NCBI RefSeq assembly: GCF_947500705.1
Contig: NZ_CANMSY010000003.1
Coordinates: 496,001 to 560,000 of the forward strand
Length of the DNA stretch: 64,000 bases
Direction: 5' to 3'
Origin: an uncultured Brachybacterium sp.
GTDB taxonomy: Bacteria; Actinomycetota; Actinomycetes; Actinomycetales; Dermabacteraceae
Numbering within the stretch: the stretch's first letter is position 1; each line of letters begins with the position of its first letter. Shown here in pieces: positions 34,683 through 44,271 of the stretch. The notes under the pieces are model-generated. The model was not told where the DNA came from, ran no database searches, and was given only the letters and a program-made list of their open reading frames with translations. The position numbers were made by a program, and so were the translations under genes.

Positions 34683-36365
34683 ATGACCCTCCCCGGAGCC
34701 CGCCCCGTCCGCGCCGCCCGCGGCACGACCCTCAGCGCGAAGTCCTGGCAGACCGAAGCCCCGCTGCGGATGCTCATGAACAACCTCGACCCCGAGGTCG
34801 CTGAGCGCCCCGATGACCTGGTCGTCTACGGCGGCACGGGCCGCGCCGCCCGCTCCTGGGAGGCCTTCGACGCGATCGTCAAGACCCTCGAGGACCTCGA
34901 GGACGACGAGACCCTGCTGGTCCAGTCCGGGAAACCCGTCGGCGTGCTGCGCACCCACGAGTGGGCCCCGCGCGTGCTGCTGGCGAACTCCAACCTCGTG
35001 GGCGACTGGGCCACCTGGCCCGAGTTTCGCAAGCTCGAGGCCGAGGGCCTGACGATGTACGGCCAGATGACCGCCGGGTCCTGGATCTACATCGCCACCC
35101 AGGGCATCCTCCAGGGCACCTTCGAGACCTTCGCGGCCATCGCCACCAAGCGCTTCGGCGGCACCCTGGCCGGCACCATCACCCTCACCGGCGGCTGCGG
35201 CGGCATGGGCGGCGCCCAGCCCCTGGCCGTCACCCTCAACGACGGCGTGTGCCTGATCGTGGATGTGGATCGCACCCGGCTCGAGCGCCGCGTCGCCAAG
35301 CGCTACTGCCATGAGATCGCCGACGACCTCGATGATGCGATCGCCCGCGCCAACGCCGCCAAGGCCGAGAAGAAGGGCCTCTCGATCGGCATCGTCGGCA
35401 ATGCCGCGGAGGTCTTCCCGGCGCTGCTCGAACGGCACCGGGCCGGCGACCTGCAGATCGACATCGTCACCGATCAGACCTCCGCCCACGACCCGCTGAG
35501 CTACCTCCCGCTCGAGGTCGCCGTCGAGGACTGGCAGCGCGAGTCGGAGGCCGACGAGGAGGGCTTCACCAAGAAGTCCCGCGAGTCCATGGCCCGCCAG
35601 GTCCAGGCCATGGTCGAGTTCCAGGACGCCGGCGCCGAGGTGTTCGACTACGGCAACTCGATCCGCGACGAGGCCCGTCACGCCGGCTACGACCGCGCCT
35701 TCGAGTTCCCCGGCTTCGTGCCCGCCTACATCCGCCCCCTGTTCTGCGAGGGGCTGGGACCCTTCCGCTGGGTGGCGCTCTCGGGCGATCCCGAGGACAT
35801 CAAGGTCACCGACGCCGCGCTCAAGGAGCTCTTCCCCGAGAATGAGCACCTGCACCGCTGGCTCGATGCGGCGAACGAGCACGTCGAGTTCGAGGGCCTG
35901 CCCGCACGCATCTGCTGGCTCGGCTACGGCGAGCGGCACAAGGCCGGGATGCTGTTCAACGACCTGGTGCGCGACGGCAAGGTCAGGGCCCCGATCGTCA
36001 TCGGCCGCGACCACCTCGACTCCGGCTCCGTCGCCTCCCCCTATCGCGAGACCGAGTCCATGCTCGACGGCTCCGACGCGATAGCCGACTGGCCGCTGCT
36101 GAACGCCCTGACCTCCACCTCCTCGGGCGCCACCTGGGTCTCGATCCACCACGGCGGCGGGGTGGGCATCGGCCGTTCGATCCACGCCGGCCAGGTGGGC
36201 CTCGCCGACGGCACGGACCTCGCCCGCCAGAAGCTCGAGCGCCTGCTGACCAACGACCCCGCCATGGGCGTCCTCCGTCACGTCGACGCCGGCTACTCCC
36301 GGGCCGACGAGGTCGCCCACGAGCGCGGCGTGCGCGTGCCGATGACGCCCGTGCGCCGGGACTGA
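34683..36365 (+). CDS. hutU: Urocanate hydratase
   Basis: 560 residues, the standard length, start ATG behind AGGAG with 6-base spacing. It shows the NAD-binding [20 protein letters not shown], the [17 protein letters not shown] block and [20 protein letters not shown] near the C-terminus, all strongly conserved in urocanase. It adds water to urocanate to form imidazolonepropionate, step two of histidine breakdown. It heads a four-gene operon; hutI follows after 2 bases. Confidence 0.97.
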   Translation: MTLPGARPVRAARGTTLSAKSWQTEAPLRMLMNNLDPEVAERPDDLVVYGGTGRAARSWEAFDAIVKTLEDLEDDETLLVQSGKPVGVLRTHEWAPRVLLANSNLVGDWATWPEFRKLEAEGLTMYGQMTAGSWIYIATQGILQGTFETFAAIATKRFGGTLAGTITLTGGCGGMGGAQPLAVTLNDGVCLIVDVDRTRLERRVAKRYCHEIADDLDDAIARANAAKAEKKGLSIGIVGNAAEVFPALLERHRAGDLQIDIVTDQTSAHDPLSYLPLEVAVEDWQRESEADEEGFTKKSRESMARQVQAMVEFQDAGAEVFDYGNSIRDEARHAGYDRAFEFPGFVPAYIRPLFCEGLGPFRWVALSGDPEDIKVTDAALKELFPENEHLHRWLDAANEHVEFEGLPARICWLGYGERHKAGMLFNDLVRDGKVRAPIVIGRDHLDSGSVASPYRETESMLDGSDAIADWPLLNALTSTSSGATWVSIHHGGGVGIGRSIHAGQVGLADGTDLARQKLERLLTNDPAMGVLRHVDAGYSRADEVAHERGVRVPMTPVRRD

Positions 36366-36367
36366 TC

Positions 36368-37645
36368 ATGACGAGCACCCTGATCACCGGAATCAGCGAG
36401 CTGTGGACCCTCGATCCCGCGCTCGACGATCCCGCCCGCCCCGGCGGGGCGACCGAGGAGCAGGTCCTCCGCGATGCGGCCGTGGTCATCGAGGACGGAA
36501 CCATCGCCTGGACAGGTCCGGCTGCGGAGGCGCCGTCGGCTGACGAGGTCGTCGACGTGGAAGGCCGCGCCGTGCTGCCCGGCTGGGTGGACTCCCACTC
36601 CCACCTCGTCTTCGACGGCGACCGCGCCGCCGAGTTCGAGGCCCGGATGGCCGGGGAGTCCTACAGCGCCGGCGGGATCGGCGTCACCACCGCAGCCACC
36701 CGCTCCGCGTCCGACGAGCACCTGCTCTCCCTGGTGCGCGGCCGGATCGCGGAGGCTGTCGCCGGCGGCACCACCACGCTCGAGACGAAGACCGGCTACG
36801 GCCTCACCGTCGAGCACGAGACCCGGGCCGCGGCGCTGCTGTCCTCCCTGATCGCTTCGGGCGAGCTCGACGAGGCCACCTTCCTCGGCGCTCACCTGGT
36901 GCCCGCCGAGTTCGACGGCCGCGAGGGCCGGCCCGGAGTCGAGGAGTACGTCGACCTGGTGAGCGGGGAGATGCTCGCCGGTGTCGCCCCGCACGTGCGC
37001 TGGGTCGATGTCTTCTGCGAGGAGGGCGCCTTCGATCCCGAGCAGTCCGGGCGGGTGCTGCGCGCCGGCGCCGCCGCCGGGCTCGGGCTGCGGGTGCACG
37101 GCAACCAGCTGGGCCGCTCGGGCGGCGTGGCGCTGGCCGCCGAGCTCGGCGCGGCGAGCGTGGACCATGTCAACCACCTCGCTGCGGCCGACGTCGAGGC
37201 GCTCGCCGCCACGGCGTCGCGTCCCACCGCGACGGGGGACCGGCCGGGGGTGCTCGCCGTGGACGCCGGGCCGACGGTCGCGACCGTGCTGCCCGCCTGC
37301 GACCTCTCCACCCGCGCCCCGCTCGCACCGGCCCGGGAGCTGCTGGACGCCGGCGCGGCGCTCGCGATCGCCTCGAACTGCAATCCCGGCACCAGCTACA
37401 CCAGCTCCATGAGCTTCTGCGTCACCACCGCCGTGCTGCAGATGCACCTGACCCTGGCCGAAGCGCTCCGCGCCGCCACCCGCGGCGGGGCCCTCGCCCT
37501 GCGCCGCACCGACGTCGGCCACCTCGGGATCGGCGCCCGCGCCGACCTGCACGTGCTCGACGCCCCCGCCGCCATCCACCTCGCCTATCGGCCCGGTATG
37601 CCGCTCACCCACCAGGTGTGGCGGTCCGGGATCCGGAGCGCCTGA
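36368..37645 (+). CDS. hutI: Imidazolonepropionase
   Basis: 425 residues of the amidohydrolase superfamily. The metal motif is VDSHSHLVF (His77, His79), followed by the ETKTGYGLT substrate block, RVHGNQLGRSGG (third His) and IASNCNPGTS (metal Asp replaced in context by the usual N-C-N-P pattern). It opens the imidazolone ring to formimidoylglutamate. It starts 2 bases after the hutU stop. The start and end fit family length, with a slightly longer head. Confidence 0.95.
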   Translation: MTSTLITGISELWTLDPALDDPARPGGATEEQVLRDAAVVIEDGTIAWTGPAAEAPSADEVVDVEGRAVLPGWVDSHSHLVFDGDRAAEFEARMAGESYSAGGIGVTTAATRSASDEHLLSLVRGRIAEAVAGGTTTLETKTGYGLTVEHETRAAALLSSLIASGELDEATFLGAHLVPAEFDGREGRPGVEEYVDLVSGEMLAGVAPHVRWVDVFCEEGAFDPEQSGRVLRAGAAAGLGLRVHGNQLGRSGGVALAAELGAASVDHVNHLAAADVEALAATASRPTATGDRPGVLAVDAGPTVATVLPACDLSTRAPLAPARELLDAGAALAIASNCNPGTSYTSSMSFCVTTAVLQMHLTLAEALRAATRGGALALRRTDVGHLGIGARADLHVLDAPAAIHLAYRPGMPLTHQVWRSGIRSA

Positions 37646-37730
37646 TCCCCGCAGTTCCACCCCGCAGTTCAGCAGTTCCACCCAGCAGTGCCACCCACCG
37701 TTCTCCCCCTGACCCGAAAGGACGATCTCG

Positions 37731-39155
37731 ATGATGACGACGTCCGACGCAATGCACGACCCCCGCCGTGATGCTTCCCGCCCAGGGGCCGAGCGGCCGC
37801 TCTTCGAGGGCTCCGCCACGGGCCGCGCCGGCTCCGTGATCGGTGTCGACGGCACCGAGCGCCCGGTCCCGCCCCACCGCTGGCGGTTCTTCCTCTACAG
37901 CGCCATCGGTCTGGTGATGTTCTTCGTCTCCGTCGAGATCGGCGGGAAGTCCACGATCCTGGTGGACCACGCGCTGACCTTCGTGAGGTGGGCGCTGGGC
38001 GCCGCGGTCCCCTGGGTGGTGGTCGCGCTGGTCGCCTTCGGCACCCTCCGCCCCTTCGTCACCGGCTCCTGGAGGAACGGCGCCCTGCGCACGGTCTTCG
38101 CCGTCGCGAACATCGTCGGCCTGGTGGTCGCGGTGTGCGCGGCCTCCGGGTACTACCCGGGACCGCTCGCGAACCCCGATATCGGGCCCTTCCTGTGGGA
38201 GAAGCTCGGCATCCCCGTGGGCCTCATCGTGCCCGTCGGCGCGGTCTTCCTCGCGCTGCTGATCAACTACGGGCTGATGGAGTTCATCGGTGTGCTGGTC
38301 CAGCCGATCATGCGCCCGCTGTGGAAGGTGCCCGGCCGCGCAGCGGTCGACGCCGTCGCTTCCTTCGTGGGCTCCTACTCCCTCGCGCTCCTGATCACCG
38401 ACCGGGTCTACCGCGAAGGCAGGTACACGGGCAAGGAAGCGGCGATCATCGCCACCGGCTTCTCCACCGTCTCGGCGACCTTCATGGTGATCGTGGCCAG
38501 CACGCTGGATCTGATGGAGCACTGGACGCTCTACTTCTTCCTCACCCTCGCCGTCACCTTCGCGGTCACCGCGATCACGGTCCGGATCCCGCCGCTGAGC
38601 CGGGTGGCCGACACGCCCTTCGAGGGCGCCCGGCACCTGGCTGAGCCGGTCTCCCAGGGGAACCGCTTCGGCCAGGCCTGGGATGAGGCGATGCGTGCAC
38701 TGGCCATCGCTCCCGGAGTGGTGAAGGGAAGCTGGGCGACGTTCAAGGACGGCGTGCTGATGGCTGCCGCGATCGTCCCCTCGATCCTGTCCATCGGCCT
38801 GGCCGGCCTGCTGCTGGCCACCTACACCCCGGTCTTCGACCTGCTCGGCTGGCTCTTCGTGCCCTTCGCCTACCTCGTGCAGCTGCCCGACCCGGCGCTC
38901 GCCGGCAAGGCCGTCGCCGTGGGCATCGCCGAGATGTTCCTGCCGGCCACCGTGGTGGCCGGCCACGAGTCCCTGGTGCTGCGCTTCACCGTCGGCGTCG
39001 TCGCGGTCTCGCAGATCGTGTTCTTCTCCGCCCTGGTCCCCTCGATCCTGGCCACGAAGATCCCCGTGAACGTGGGACAGCTGGTGGTGCTCTGGTTCCT
39101 CCGCGTCGTGCTCACGATCCTGATCGCCGCGCCGCTCGCACACCTGCTGCTCTGA
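37731..39155 (+). CDS. YjiH-type membrane protein, possible histidine/urocanate permease
   Basis: 474 residues behind AAAGGA. It has about eleven membrane segments and the nucleoside-recognition (Gate) pattern in two halves: FVGSYSLALLITDRVYREG and, near the C-terminus, FLPATVVAGHESLVLRFTVG. This is the YjiH family, long called uncharacterised; some members sit in hut operons. Lying between hutI and hutH with short gaps, it is very likely co-transcribed and a candidate transporter for histidine or urocanate. The N-terminal 45 residues are polar. Confidence 0.8.
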   Translation: MMTTSDAMHDPRRDASRPGAERPLFEGSATGRAGSVIGVDGTERPVPPHRWRFFLYSAIGLVMFFVSVEIGGKSTILVDHALTFVRWALGAAVPWVVVALVAFGTLRPFVTGSWRNGALRTVFAVANIVGLVVAVCAASGYYPGPLANPDIGPFLWEKLGIPVGLIVPVGAVFLALLINYGLMEFIGVLVQPIMRPLWKVPGRAAVDAVASFVGSYSLALLITDRVYREGRYTGKEAAIIATGFSTVSATFMVIVASTLDLMEHWTLYFFLTLAVTFAVTAITVRIPPLSRVADTPFEGARHLAEPVSQGNRFGQAWDEAMRALAIAPGVVKGSWATFKDGVLMAAAIVPSILSIGLAGLLLATYTPVFDLLGWLFVPFAYLVQLPDPALAGKAVAVGIAEMFLPATVVAGHESLVLRFTVGVVAVSQIVFFSALVPSILATKIPVNVGQLVVLWFLRVVLTILIAAPLAHLLL

Positions 39156-39196
39156 CCCTTCCCTCCGTCCCTTCCCTCTGTCCCGAAAGGACCTCC

Positions 39197-40783
39197 ATGA
39201 CCAGCCCCATGACCGACTCTGCAGTAACCGACGCCGCAGTCACCGACCACACCATCACGCTGTCCAGCAGTGGACTCACCGCCGCGGAGGTCCTCTCCGT
39301 CGCCCGCCACCGCGCCGGCGTCGAGCTCGATCCCGCCGCCCGCGAGCAGGTCGCCTCGGTCCGTGCCCATATCGATGCGCTCGCCGCCGGGGACACCCCC
39401 GTCTACGGCGTCTCCACCGGCTTCGGGGCGCTCGCGGACACCGCGATCCCGCCGAGCATGCGCCACGCGCTGCAGCGCTCCCTGATCCGCTCCCACGCCG
39501 CCGGCGCCGGGCCTGAGGTCGAGACCGAGGTGGTGCGTGCGCTGATGCTGCTGCGCGCCCGCACCCTCGCCTCCGGCCGCACCGGTGTGCGCCCCGTCGT
39601 GGTCGAGACGATCCTCGCGCTGCTGAACGCGCAGATCGCCCCTATCGTCCACGAGTACGGGTCCCTCGGCTGCTCCGGGGACCTCGCCCCGCTCTCCCAC
39701 TGCGCGATCGTGCTGATGGGGGAGGGCCGGGCGCGGGACCGCGACGGCGTCGAGCGCCCCGTGCCCGAGCTGCTCGCCGAGGCCGGGATCGAGCCGGTGC
39801 TGCTCGAGGAGAAGGAGGGCCTCGCGCTGATCAACGGCACCGACGGCATGCTCGGCATGCTGCTGATGGCGATCGCGGATCTCGACGAGCTGGTGCGCAC
39901 CGCGGACCTCACCACTGCGATGTCCGTGCAGGGCCTGCGCGGGCGGGACTCCGTGTTCCGGCCGGAGCTGCATGCGCCGCTGCGCCCGCATCCCGGCCAG
40001 GAGGCGTCGGCCGCGAACATCTTCGCGCTGCTCGAGGGCTCCGGGATCATCGCCGATGTCGCCGCCGAGGGCTCCCGCGTGCAGGATGCCTACTCGCTGC
40101 GCTGCGCCCCACAGGTCGCCGGCGGCGTGCGCGACACCATCGAGCATGCCCGCACCGTCGCCGAGCGCGAGCTCGCCGCCGCGATCGACAACCCCGTCGT
40201 GCTCGAGGACGGCACCGTCACCTCCAACGGCAACTTCCACGGCGCCCCGGTCGCCTACGTGCTCGACTTCCTCGCGATCGTCTCCGCCGATCTCGCCTCG
40301 ATCGCCGAGCGCCGCACCGACCGGATGCTCGACAAGTCCCGCTCCCACGGCCTGCCCCCGTTCCTGGCCGACGACCCCGGCGTGGACTCCGGTTTCATGA
40401 TCGCCCAGTACACCCAGGCCGGCCTCGTCTCGGAGATGAAGCGCCTCGCGGTGCCGGCGAGCGTGGACTCCATCCCCTCCTCCGCGATGCAGGAGGACCA
40501 CGTCTCGATGGGTTGGCACGCCGCCCGCAAGCTCCGCACGAGCGTGGAGAACCTGCGCCGGGTGCTCGCGATCGAGCTGCTCACCGCCGCCCGCGCGATC
40601 GACCTGCGCGGCCCGCTCACCCCGTCGGCCGCCTCCGCCGCGGCGATCGCCGTGCTGCGCCGCAACGTTCAGGGTCCCGGCCCGGACCGCTTCCTCGCCC
40701 CGGACATCGCCGAGGCCGAGGCGCGACTGCTGGACGGGACCGTGCTGGCGGCGGTCCAGGAGGTCACCGGCCGGCTCGCCTGA
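39197..40783 (+). CDS. hutH: Histidine ammonia-lyase
   Basis: 528 residues behind AAAGGA. It opens with VYGVSTGFGALAD and has the prosthetic-group motif GSLGCSGDLAPLSH: Cys159-Ser160-Gly161 in place of the usual Ala-Ser-Gly that cyclises to MIO. Cys in this position is known from streptomycete-type enzymes, so activity is expected. Other motifs are ALINGTDGMLG, QDAYSLRC and a SNGNFHG block. It removes ammonia from histidine to give urocanate, the first step. It is the last gene of hutU-hutI-yjiH-like-hutH. Confidence 0.95.
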   Translation: MTSPMTDSAVTDAAVTDHTITLSSSGLTAAEVLSVARHRAGVELDPAAREQVASVRAHIDALAAGDTPVYGVSTGFGALADTAIPPSMRHALQRSLIRSHAAGAGPEVETEVVRALMLLRARTLASGRTGVRPVVVETILALLNAQIAPIVHEYGSLGCSGDLAPLSHCAIVLMGEGRARDRDGVERPVPELLAEAGIEPVLLEEKEGLALINGTDGMLGMLLMAIADLDELVRTADLTTAMSVQGLRGRDSVFRPELHAPLRPHPGQEASAANIFALLEGSGIIADVAAEGSRVQDAYSLRCAPQVAGGVRDTIEHARTVAERELAAAIDNPVVLEDGTVTSNGNFHGAPVAYVLDFLAIVSADLASIAERRTDRMLDKSRSHGLPPFLADDPGVDSGFMIAQYTQAGLVSEMKRLAVPASVDSIPSSAMQEDHVSMGWHAARKLRTSVENLRRVLAIELLTAARAIDLRGPLTPSAASAAAIAVLRRNVQGPGPDRFLAPDIAEAEARLLDGTVLAAVQEVTGRLA

Positions 40784-40845
40784 GGGCGCCCGGCCCGTCC
40801 CGAGAAGGGTGCCGGACAGCCTCGCACCCGGTGGCCGGCCCGCCG

Positions 40846-40865
40846 GTGTCGGGGTGCCCCGACAC
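40846..40865. terminator. Hairpin after hutH
   Basis: A 9-bp perfect stem GTGTCGGGG / CCCCGACAC with a 2-base centre, 62 bases after hutH and before the next gene. There is no T-run. It may end the hut operon or be an operator for the protease gene that follows. Confidence 0.4.
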
Positions 40866-40915
40866 TCTGCCCGCGGGCCGTGACAGCGTCCTCACCTGCG
40901 CGCATGCTCGGTGGC

Positions 40916-41821
40916 ATGAACTCCTCAGAGACCCCTCCCCTCGACCGCGGCGATCGCCGACGCGGGCTCCAGCTGCTGCTCGGCATCGCCCTGTTCCTCG
41001 TCGCCCAGCTCGTGATGGCGACCGTCGCCGGGCTGATCGGTGGTCCCGCATCGACCCTGATCGGCGCGCTCGTCGGCGCAGCCCTCGCCGTCGGCGGCTA
41101 CCTCCTGATCGTCGGATCGATCGGCGGCCGCCCCGGGCTCGGCCTGCGGGGGCGCGGCAAGCTCGCCGAGCTGGCGCTGGGCCTCGCACTCGGCGCAGCC
41201 CTGCTGACCCTCGCCGTCGGCGTGATCGCCCTCTTCGGCGGCTATCGCGTCACCGGGATCTCGGCGTCCCCGCAGCTGCTGGCACCGCTTGCGATCGGCA
41301 TCGGGGCCGGGGTCGTCGAGGAGGTCGTGTTCCGCGGGATCCTGCTGCGCGTGCTCGAGACGTGGCTGGGCAGCTGGGCCGCCCTCGCGATCACCTCGCT
41401 CCTGTTCGGACTGATCCACCTGATGAATCCCGGGGCGTCGATCCTCACCGCGCTCGGCCTGGTGATCGAGGCGGGGGTCCTGCTGGGGGCCGCGTACCTG
41501 CTGACCCGTCGGCTCTGGCTGGCGTTCGGTCTCCACATCGTGTGGAACACGCTGCTGGCCGGGGTGTTCTCCTCCGCGGTCTCCGGGTCCGGCACGCAGA
41601 GCGGGCTGCTCGTCGCGGAGGTCTCCGGCCCCACCTGGCTGACCGGCGGGTCGATGGGCATCGAGGGATCGCTCCTCACCGTTCTCCTGGGGTTCGTCGC
41701 CGGGATCCTGATGCTCGTCCTCGCCGCCCGCCGGGGCCATCTGCAGGGCCCGGTGAGGAGGCGGCACCAGGAGACGAGCACGCACGGCGACGAGAGGGTG
41801 CTCACTCCGGGCGTCAACTGA
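40916..41821 (+). CDS. CPBP family intramembrane metalloprotease
   Basis: 301 residues (start MNSSETPP; ATGs at 40880 and 40904 are alternatives and none has a strong ribosome site). About eight membrane segments. The glutamic-type/CAAX protease motifs are intact: EEVVFRG at 135-141, FGLIHLMNPG with His168, and FGLHIVWNTLL with His207. Bacterial CPBP proteins process or guard secreted peptides; the target is unknown. It stands between the hut operon and terC and follows neither closely. Confidence 0.85.
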   Translation: MNSSETPPLDRGDRRRGLQLLLGIALFLVAQLVMATVAGLIGGPASTLIGALVGAALAVGGYLLIVGSIGGRPGLGLRGRGKLAELALGLALGAALLTLAVGVIALFGGYRVTGISASPQLLAPLAIGIGAGVVEEVVFRGILLRVLETWLGSWAALAITSLLFGLIHLMNPGASILTALGLVIEAGVLLGAAYLLTRRLWLAFGLHIVWNTLLAGVFSSAVSGSGTQSGLLVAEVSGPTWLTGGSMGIEGSLLTVLLGFVAGILMLVLAARRGHLQGPVRRRHQETSTHGDERVLTPGVN

Positions 41822-41827
41822 TGAACC

Positions 41828-41899
41828 TGCGAGTAGCCTGTGACCGGTCTGCCCGGTGCAGACCGGCCTCGGCTCCTCGAGGCCGACAGCCCGTCACCC
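41828..41899 (+). ncRNA. Possible yybP-ykoY-type manganese leader
   Basis: The 93-base gap before terC contains GAGTAGC (41831-41837), a closing GTGAC/GTCAC pair (41840-41844 with 41893-41897), a perfect 9-bp stem (41844-41866) and a second stem around CCTCGG-CGAGG. AGTAG-containing junctions before terC are typical of the yybP-ykoY Mn riboswitch, but several consensus bases cannot be matched with certainty. Confidence 0.35.
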
Positions 41900-41914
41900 C
41901 TGAAGGATCGCCCC

Positions 41915-42916
41915 ATGGGAGAACTCCACCTCGGCTTCGAGATCGGTGCGATGGTCGTGCTCTGCGCGATCCTCGTGGCCGATCTGCTGCTGGTCATCAA
42001 ACGTCCGCACGTCCCCTCCCTTCGGGAGTGCGCGGCCTGGATCGGCTTCTACGTGGGGTTGGCGCTCGTCTTCGCCGTGGTGCTCTACTTCGTGGGCGGC
42101 ATGCAGCCGGCCTCGGAGTTCGTCACCGGCTGGCTGCTCGAGTACTCGCTGAGCATCGACAACCTGTTCGTCTTCATCATCATCATGGCGAAGTTCGCGG
42201 TGCCGCGGCGCTACCAGCAGGAAGCGCTGATGGTGGGCATCATCATCGCCCTCATCGCACGCGGCCTGTTCATCCTGGCCGGCGCCGTGATCATCGAGAA
42301 CTTCACCGCCGTCTTCTACCTCTTCGGAATCTTCCTGCTGTGGACCGCCTGGAAGCAGGCGCAGGGGGAGGAGGAAGGGGGCTCCGACTCCTTCATCATG
42401 AAGACGGTGCGGCGGGTGTTCCCCGTCTCCGACGACTACGACGGCAACAAGCTGCGCACCGTCGTGGACGGCAAGAAGCTCTTCACCCCGATGCTGCTGG
42501 TGTTCATCACCCTCGGCCTCACCGACGTCATGTTCGCCCTGGACTCGATCCCCGCGATCTTCGGCGTGACCCGCAGCCCGTTCCTGGTGTTCACCGCGAA
42601 CGTGTTCGCCCTGATGGGCCTGCGCCAGCTGTACTTCCTCCTCGGCGGGCTCCTGGACCGCCTCGCCTACCTGCACTACGGGATCGCCGCGATCCTCGGC
42701 TTCATCGGTGTGAAGCTGCTGATCCACGCCATCCACGAGGCACCGCTGGACTTCATCCCCGGCTTCTCGGTGCTGCAGAAGATCCCCGAGGTGCCGATCT
42801 GGCTCTCGCTCGCCTTCATCGTGGTGGCCATGGGCGTCGCGGTGGTCGCGTCGGTCATCTTCGCGAGACAGTCCGAGAAGCGTGAGGACACGGAGAACAC
42901 GCTCACGGAGCACTGA
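41915..42916 (+). CDS. TerC family membrane protein
   Basis: 333 residues; the start MGELHLGF follows GAAGGA. About nine membrane segments, with the TerC signature acidic helices LEYSLSIDNLFVFIIIM (with Asp in the membrane) and LGLTDVMFALDSIPAIFGVT. TerC/Alx proteins export manganese or metalate secreted enzymes and relate to tellurite tolerance. The acid pair SIDN and ALDS is intact. It stands alone behind a structured leader and is followed by a tandem repeat overlapping its stop codon. Confidence 0.92.
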   Translation: MGELHLGFEIGAMVVLCAILVADLLLVIKRPHVPSLRECAAWIGFYVGLALVFAVVLYFVGGMQPASEFVTGWLLEYSLSIDNLFVFIIIMAKFAVPRRYQQEALMVGIIIALIARGLFILAGAVIIENFTAVFYLFGIFLLWTAWKQAQGEEEGGSDSFIMKTVRRVFPVSDDYDGNKLRTVVDGKKLFTPMLLVFITLGLTDVMFALDSIPAIFGVTRSPFLVFTANVFALMGLRQLYFLLGGLLDRLAYLHYGIAAILGFIGVKLLIHAIHEAPLDFIPGFSVLQKIPEVPIWLSLAFIVVAMGVAVVASVIFARQSEKREDTENTLTEH

Positions 42917-42965
42917 GAGCACGGAGCACCGAAAGTACGCAGCACCGAGAGCACGGAGCACCGAG
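42911..42965. repeat. 16-bp tandem repeat after terC
   Basis: Three 16-bp units of the form CACCGAGAGCACGGAG (42911, 42927, 42943) and a partial fourth. The first unit contains the terC stop codon. Units two and one differ by a few bases. No genes nearby use it; it may be a polymorphic locus. Confidence 0.7.
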
Positions 42966-43066
42966 CCGGATCGCTCTGCCCCCGGGCCGGAGGGATCCTG
43001 GGCGGGTGGGGGAATCCGACCGAGCCCGGGGTTCCGTCCGTCGGACGCGGGGTCCAGGATGGGGGC

Positions 43067-44248
43067 ATGAGCCTTCGACGTGATCGTGCCCGCACCACCG
43101 GATCCTCGCGGCCGGTGCACGGCATCGTCCCCCCTCACCTCCTGCAGCAGATCTCCCGCGCTGCGGACGAGGAGCAGGCACGGGCCGCCGAGCAGACCCT
43201 CGCCGTCGGCCGCCAGGTGGCCGGCCACCGCGAGGTGCGCGCCGCCCGTACCCGACGTCCGGGCTTTCCCGGCTCCGCGACGGGACTGCTGCCCCCGCAT
43301 CTCGAGCAGCGGCTGACCGGGCCGAGGACCGCGCACGCACACGCTGCGACGGAGAGCGTCGCCGTGCTGCGACGCAGCATCCACGACGCTCAGCACGGCA
43401 CCGCCCTGCCGGGCACGCTGGTGCGTGGAGAGGGTGGGGCCTCGGTGGGCGATGAGTCCGTGGATGAGGCCTATGACGGGCTCGGCGCCACCTGGGAGCT
43501 CTACCACCAGGCCTTCTCCCGCAACTCCCTGGACGATGCCGGCATGGAGCTCATCGCCACCGTCCACTACGGCCAGGACTTCCAGAACGCCTTCTGGGAT
43601 GGCGAGCAGATGATCTTCGGTGATGGCGACGGAGTGTACTTCCAGTCCTTCACCAATGCCGTCGACGTGATCGGGCACGAGCTCACCCATGGGGTCGTCC
43701 AGTTCACCGCCGGGTTGATCTACGTCGCCCAGCCCGGCGCGCTCCACGAATCGATCGCGGACTGCTTCGGGGCGATGGTCAAGCAGCGTGCTCTCGGCCA
43801 GAGCGCCGAGGAGGCCGACTGGCTGATCGGTGAGGGCCTGTTCACCGAGCGGGTCCAGGGGGTCGCGCTGCGTTCGATGAAGGCGCCCGGCACCGCCTAC
43901 GACGACCCGGTGCTCGGGAAGGACCCGCAGCCCGCCTCGATGGCGGACTACGCCGATCTCCCGCATGACGAGGAGAACGACAACGGCGGGGTGCACGTGA
44001 ACTCCGGCATCCCCAACCGGGCCTTCCAGCTCGCGGCGACCGGGATCGGCGGATCCTCCTGGGAGGGGGCGGGCGTGCTCTGGTATGACGCGCTGACCAG
44101 CTCCGGGCTGCCCAAGGATGCGGACTTCGCGACCTTCGCCGCCGCGACGCTCGAGGCCGCGGCCGCCCGCCACGGGGAGGGATCGGCGCAGCAGGCCGCC
44201 GTCGCCGAGGCATGGCGCACCGTCGGGGTGCTGGACGGGCAGGGCTGA
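43067..44248 (+). CDS. Protealysin-like M4 metalloprotease
   Basis: 393 residues of the thermolysin family. Zinc and catalytic residues are present: HELTH at 204-208, the third ligand Glu228 in ALHESIAD, and His310 in GGVHVNSGIPNRAF. There is no signal peptide; the N-terminus holds a short protealysin-type propeptide with the PPHL motif (GIVPPHLL, 19-26), and a second copy (GLLPPHLEQ, 73-81) follows, which is unusual. Protealysin-like enzymes are made in the cytoplasm and may leave the cell by an unusual route. The inhibitor gene emfourin, often adjacent, is not evident. Confidence 0.9.
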   Translation: MSLRRDRARTTGSSRPVHGIVPPHLLQQISRAADEEQARAAEQTLAVGRQVAGHREVRAARTRRPGFPGSATGLLPPHLEQRLTGPRTAHAHAATESVAVLRRSIHDAQHGTALPGTLVRGEGGASVGDESVDEAYDGLGATWELYHQAFSRNSLDDAGMELIATVHYGQDFQNAFWDGEQMIFGDGDGVYFQSFTNAVDVIGHELTHGVVQFTAGLIYVAQPGALHESIADCFGAMVKQRALGQSAEEADWLIGEGLFTERVQGVALRSMKAPGTAYDDPVLGKDPQPASMADYADLPHDEENDNGGVHVNSGIPNRAFQLAATGIGGSSWEGAGVLWYDALTSSGLPKDADFATFAAATLEAAAARHGEGSAQQAAVAEAWRTVGVLDGQG

Positions 44249-44271
44249 GCGGTGAGGCCCGCTGACGAGCC

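Noticed and set aside
42911-42965. Short tandem repeats that might suggest a CRISPR array
   Set aside because: Units are directly adjacent with no spacers and are too short; no cas genes are near.
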